A stretch of 10,097 nucleotides of DNA. Source: Pseudomonadota bacterium. GTDB taxonomy: Bacteria > Pseudomonadota > Gammaproteobacteria > Steroidobacterales > Steroidobacteraceae. Below, piece after piece: positions 7,263 through 10,097 of this stretch. The stretch covers positions 1 through 10,097 of the forward strand of contig JAJZLX010000153.1 of assembly GCA_021850555.1 (NCBI GenBank), written 5' to 3'. Numbering within the stretch: the first letter of the stretch is position 1; each line of letters opens with the position of its first letter. The notes under the pieces are model-generated. The model had not been told where the DNA came from. It was given only the letters and a program-made list of their open reading frames with translations, and made no database searches. The translations under genes and the position numbers were made by a program.

Positions 7263-7866
7263 TTGCCTCCCAATGGCCGAAGCGCAGAACGGCCGCGACC
7301 AGAATCTGCCCGATTCCGAAAGGAATGCCCATCGCCCAGGGCGAGAGCGCGCAGGCGCCGTTGCCGCACGCGAGCAGGATCAGGCCGGTGCTGAGGTACC
7401 ACAGTCCGACCGCGAACATGGGGCGCGGAAGCAACCGGCACGAGGAGAATACACCCAGGCTGAATATCACCTGCCAGAGTCCGGGCAGCATCCATACCTC
7501 GGCCGCCGAATCGCGCGCTATCACCACGGTGAGCAGCAGCCCGGCCACGATGGAGGGAAGAAACTCACCGCCCGCGGAGCGCAGCATCGGCAGCGCGAGC
7601 GTGGAATGAGAGCGCCGCACCCGCGAAACGGTCTCAATGCTGATGAGCGCCAGGGACAATGCCGCCGTGCCGACCCAAAGCTTCAAGTACGCGTTGGGGT
7701 GGCGTGCGGGGGTGTTGATCAACGCCCCCTGCAAGCCGGCGGCGATGGCCGCCAACGCTCCCGTGCCCGCCAGAGTCACGGGGTCGTAGCCGCGAAACTC
7801 CGTGGCGCGAGCGACCTGATCCCGGATCGCCTCGATCTGCGCCAACGCTCTACGTAAATCGCTCAT
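7249..7866 (-). CDS. Six-helix inner-membrane protein of unknown function
   Basis: This 205-residue protein has a short amphipathic N-terminus (MSDLRRALAQIEAIRDQVAR), then FRGYDPVTLAGTGALA leading into the first helix. Hydrophobic segments lie at about 30-50, 62-80, 103-118, 125-146, 149-167 and 175-195, giving six likely transmembrane helices. I recognise no catalytic motif. Proteins of this shape, starting with a soluble helix and an FRGY-like motif, occur next to small winged-helix regulators, as here. The membrane gene comes first and the regulator second, with a 14-base overlap, which suggests that they are made together in linked amounts. A role in signalling to, or holding, the regulator is conceivable but unsupported. 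The start ATG 7866 has no strong ribosome site. A promoter-like pair lies just upstream and would give a very short leader. Confidence 0.82.
   Translation of the reverse strand: MSDLRRALAQIEAIRDQVARATEFRGYDPVTLAGTGALAAIAAGLQGALINTPARHPNAYLKLWVGTAALSLALISIETVSRVRRSHSTLALPMLRSAGGEFLPSIVAGLLLTVVIARDSAAEVWMLPGLWQVIFSLGVFSSCRLLPRPMFAVGLWYLSTGLILLACGNGACALSPWAMGIPFGIGQILVAAVLRFGHWEANEIS
7251..7262. promoter_or_regulatory. Perfect 12-bp palindrome at the regulator start codon
   Basis: ATGAGATCTCAT reads the same on both strands. It covers the first four codons of the winged-helix gene and overlaps the end of the membrane-protein gene. It could be a binding site for the encoded regulator or a small hairpin that affects its start codon. 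It may also be chance, since it is coding on both counts. Confidence 0.25.
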
Positions 7867-7884
7867 ATGGGCCGTCCGTGGGCG

Positions 7885-7915
7885 ATTATGGCGGATCAGC
7901 GCACACCGAGGTCAA
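7885..7915 (-). promoter_or_regulatory. Possible sigma-70 promoter of the membrane protein/regulator operon
   Basis: On the minus strand TTGACC (7910-7915) is followed after 19 bases by CATAAT (7885-7890). Each hexamer matches five of six consensus bases, but the spacing is two bases longer than ideal. Transcription would start near 7878, about a dozen bases before the ATG at 7866, which fits the missing Shine-Dalgarno sequence. Confidence 0.4.
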
Positions 7916-8113
7916 GTTCGTGTGGTGAAATGAGCCCGTTGGGCAGGCGGCAGGCGCGGCCGGCCCCTGGCGGGTCTGAGCCTGCGGCCGAATGGACAGC
8001 CGCCTCTCAGCCCTTCACAATGCGGCGCGGCAGCGGTGCCGATCGATAAAAACGTTTTTTAAATTAATGAGATACGGATCGATCCCGGATTCCGTTGGCC
8101 GTATTTTTTTTAT

Positions 8114-8147
8114 TCGTCCATCCGGTGGACGATGAGCTCGTCGTCCA
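8114..8147 (+). repeat. Three-part repeat able to form two alternative hairpins
   Basis: TCGTCCA occurs at 8114-8120 and again at 8141-8147, with its exact reverse complement TGGACGA at 8126-8132 in between. The middle copy can pair with the first (loop of 5) or with the last (loop of 8, containing the palindrome GAGCTC), but not with both. It lies in the likely leader of the hydantoinase gene. It may be a set of regulator half-sites or an RNA switch. No T-run follows either hairpin on the plus strand, so it is not a simple attenuator. Confidence 0.45.
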
Positions 8148-8304
8148 GAACGCTTTCGCGGCTCGGTCCGCATGCGCCGGGCGCCGATCCGCGGCTTTTC
8201 AACTCCCCTCGGCGCTCGATCGCCGCCTCCCGAGCGCACGAGCGCAAATGGGCGTCGCTTCTGGGCAAGCACTCCTCGTATCCGTTCGGCAGCGTGCATG
8301 GGTT

Positions 8305-10097
8305 ATGAACAACGGCGGTTCGGTAGATACCTCAATTTCCTCCCCGGAGCTCTGGATCGGACTCGACACGGGCGGCACCTTCACGGATGCGGTCGTTCTC
8401 GATGGCGAGCGGCGGGTCATCGCGAGCGCCAAGTCGCTGACGACCCACTGGGATCTGTCTGTCGGCCTTCAAGCCGCGCTTCGGTCCGTCCTGGGCTCGC
8501 TGCCCGAGGATGCGCGACGCCGAGTCTCGCTCGTGTCGGTCTCGACGACGCTCGCGACGAATGCGGTGGTCGAGAACCGTTTCAGTCCGATCTGCGCCAT
8601 CCTCGCCGGATTCAGCGAGCGGATGGTGGAGCAGGCCGGCCTCAAGGGTGCCGGAGCGGTGGTCGTGCGGGTGCGCGGCGGTCATGACCCGACCGGCCGG
8701 GAGGAGGAGCCGCTCGATGAGGCGGCGGTCGATGCGGCCGTGCGTGAGTTCGGGCCGCAGGTCGAGGCCTTCGCGGTCGCGGCGCAGTTCTCGGTGCGCA
8801 ACCCCGAGCACGAGCTGCGGATACGGGAGCAGGTCCGGCGCCTGAGCGGCAAGCCGGTGACTTGCAGCCATGAGCTCTCCTCGCAGTTGAACGCCCCCAA
8901 GCGCGCGCTGACCGCCGCGCTCAATGCGCGTCTTGTGCCCCATATCCGGCATTTGCTGACGGCCTTGCGCCAGAGCCTGCGCCAGGAGGCGATCGAGGCG
9001 CCGTTGATGATCGTGAAGGGTGATGGAACCCTGATCAGGGCCGAGGTCGCTCTCGAGTATCCGGTCGAGACAGTGCTCTCGGGACCGGCGGCGAGCGTGG
9101 TGGGGGCGGCGTTTCTCACAGGACTCGCGGATTTCGCGGTCGCCGATATGGGTGGGACGACAACCGACGTGGCGATCATCGCCGGCGAGCGTCCGGTGGT
9201 GCGCGCCGATGGCGCGGTGATCGGAGGGTGGCGGACGATGGTCGAAGCCGTCGACGTGCGCACCTGTGGCCTCGGGGGCGACAGCGAGGTGCGCATCGAT
9301 CGGGACGGGCGCATCACGATCGGTCCGCGCAGAGTCCTGCCGCTCAGTCTCCTTGCCCACCAATTTCCCGAGGTGCTGGCGGAGCTCAGCCTGCTCGCCG
9401 GCGCGGAGCACCTGCCGTCGTTTGCCGGACAGTTCGGTCATCGCAATCCCGGGCGAGAGCCCGGAGCGCATCTGGATCGCCTCGAGCAGAGGGTCTGGGA
9501 GGCGCTCGCCACGACACCGCAACGGCTCGATGCGGTGGCGCGTACCTCGCAGGGCGTGGAGGCGCTGCAGCGCCTGGTGGACCGGGGGCTTGCGACCATC
9601 GCGGGATTCACGCCGAGCGATGCGCTGCACGTGCTCGGCCGCCAGAGCGGCTGGAGCCCCGAAGCTGCCCGGCTCGGCGCGGCGATCCTCGCGACCGCAG
9701 AGCGCAACGAGCGAGCGCGCTCGGGCAAGGACACGCCGGAGGGAGTGTGCGGGCGAGTCTATGAGCAGGTCATCCGGCGGGCGGCGAGGGTGGTGTTGGA
9801 AAGCGCGCTGGCGCAGGATCCCGGCGTCGAGCCGCACGAGGGACGCTGGGGCCCGCTCGGCATTCTGATCGAGCGCACCGTGGAGGGCACCCCGGTCTCC
9901 CGGCTCCTCGATGCCCGGCTGCATCTGTCGAACCCGCTCGTGGCCATCGGTGCGCCGGCCGCCGCGTTTTATCCGGAAGTCGCGCGCCGCCTCGGCGCGC
10001 GGCTGATCGTTCCCGAGCATGCCGCCGTGTGCAATGCGGTGGGCGCGGTGGCCGGGGTGGTCTCGGAGACCCGCGAAGTGTTGGTGAATCAGCCGGA
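8305..10097 (+). CDS. hyuA: Hydantoinase/oxoprolinase subunit A (HyuA-type), N-terminal 597 residues, cut by window edge
   Basis: The frame is open from ATG 8305 to the window end. The product has the ATPase-fold signature GLDTGGTFTDAVVLD (19-33), STTLATNAVVE (80-90), the second phosphate-binding block DMGGTTTDVA (281-290) and GLGGDSEV (322-329). These mark the N-terminal and main domains of the hydantoinase A/oxoprolinase family. Such proteins use ATP to open cyclic amides (N-methylhydantoin, 5-oxoproline, caprolactam) or to carboxylate acetone/acetophenone, usually with a HyuB partner encoded downstream; that side is outside the window. The substrate cannot be told. The ATG at 8305 has no good Shine-Dalgarno sequence, but no upstream in-frame start is better, and the first motif begins after a short 15-residue tail. 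The C-terminal part seen (from about 390) departs from the best-known sequences, with GQFGHRNPGREPGAHLDRLEQ. The gene symbol denotes family only. Confidence 0.92.
   Translation, partial: MNNGGSVDTSISSPELWIGLDTGGTFTDAVVLDGERRVIASAKSLTTHWDLSVGLQAALRSVLGSLPEDARRRVSLVSVSTTLATNAVVENRFSPICAILAGFSERMVEQAGLKGAGAVVVRVRGGHDPTGREEEPLDEAAVDAAVREFGPQVEAFAVAAQFSVRNPEHELRIREQVRRLSGKPVTCSHELSSQLNAPKRALTAALNARLVPHIRHLLTALRQSLRQEAIEAPLMIVKGDGTLIRAEVALEYPVETVLSGPAASVVGAAFLTGLADFAVADMGGTTTDVAIIAGERPVVRADGAVIGGWRTMVEAVDVRTCGLGGDSEVRIDRDGRITIGPRRVLPLSLLAHQFPEVLAELSLLAGAEHLPSFAGQFGHRNPGREPGAHLDRLEQRVWEALATTPQRLDAVARTSQGVEALQRLVDRGLATIAGFTPSDALHVLGRQSGWSPEAARLGAAILATAERNERARSGKDTPEGVCGRVYEQVIRRAARVVLESALAQDPGVEPHEGRWGPLGILIERTVEGTPVSRLLDARLHLSNPLVAIGAPAAAFYPEVARRLGARLIVPEHAAVCNAVGAVAGVVSETREVLVNQP

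Larger units (their letters stand above)
7867..8304. other. 438-base divergent intergenic region with AT-rich island
   Basis: This separates the membrane-protein gene from the hydantoinase gene. Short open frames here (for example plus-strand 7867-8049 and minus-strand 8015-8299) are low-complexity and resemble no protein. The stretch 8041-8115 is strikingly AT-rich compared with everything around it. It contains the palindrome AAAAACGTTTTT (8048-8059), the run TTTAAATTAAT, the palindrome GGATCGATCC (8076-8085) and a run of eight T (8104-8111). It probably holds the hyuA control region, but I cannot assign clear -35/-10 hexamers. A repeat structure at 8114-8147 is listed separately. The rest, 8148-8304, is GC-rich leader without a visible ribosome site. 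Confidence 0.5.

Noticed and set aside
8104..8147. T-run plus hairpin as an intrinsic terminator
   Set aside because: The run of T precedes the hairpin on the plus strand and becomes an A-run after it on the minus strand, so the order is wrong for a terminator in either direction.
8015..8299. Small minus-strand frame (94 codons) in the hyuA upstream region
   Set aside because: It is Arg-rich with no motif and no ribosome site, and crosses the AT-rich control region.
8332..10020. A 562-codon open frame on the minus strand opposite hyuA
   Set aside because: Its product is rich in Arg, His, Asp and Gly without any motif or hydrophobic core. It is exactly antisense to a gene with clear family motifs. 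High GC and codon bias often leave such antisense frames open.

Overview
The window is high-GC DNA, by eye around two-thirds G+C. Its genes are dense and run on both strands. An outer-membrane beta-barrel protein and a lipoprotein signal indicate a Gram-negative bacterium. A LacI/XylR-like operator and the gene mix would suit a proteobacterium, for example a gammaproteobacterium of the Xanthomonadales/Nevskiales/Steroidobacter type. That placement is a guess from gene style, not a demonstrated taxonomy. I see no rRNA, tRNA, CRISPR array, insertion sequence or phage gene. The window is ordinary chromosome with several small metabolic and envelope loci.

Left end (1-1389): an APC-superfamily amino-acid/amine permease on the minus strand, cut by the window edge, is divergent from a short-form acetamidase/formamidase on the plus strand. 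A 341-base gap follows. Next is an Omp85-type (D15/BamA-like) outer-membrane barrel without POTRA domains (about 1731-3026). It converges on a secreted type-B carboxylesterase on the minus strand (3135-4724). A GC-rich hairpin lies between their 3' ends, and a perfect 12-bp LacI-type palindrome lies upstream of the esterase.

Middle (4926-6587, minus strand): two adjacent PAP2-family phosphatase genes with abutting stop and start codons (TGA immediately followed by ATG). The first has a signal peptide and the second a lipoprotein signal. Their catalytic motifs deviate at different places: PSGE in one, PSNH plus an altered first motif in the other. Upstream, also on the minus strand, is a second two-gene unit (6873-7866). 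It has a six-helix membrane protein followed, with a 14-base overlap, by a small winged-helix regulator.

Right end (7867-10097): a 438-base intergenic region contains an AT-rich island with perfect palindromes and a three-part repeat able to form two mutually exclusive hairpins. It leads into a hydantoinase/oxoprolinase subunit A (HyuA-type) gene that runs off the window.

Two genes act on C-N bonds in amides or cyclic amides (formamidase and hydantoinase A), and the permease could import such compounds. The OMP, esterase and PAP2 genes act in the envelope. No single new system is evident. The most unusual items are the PAP2 pair, the esterase operator and the hyuA leader repeat.
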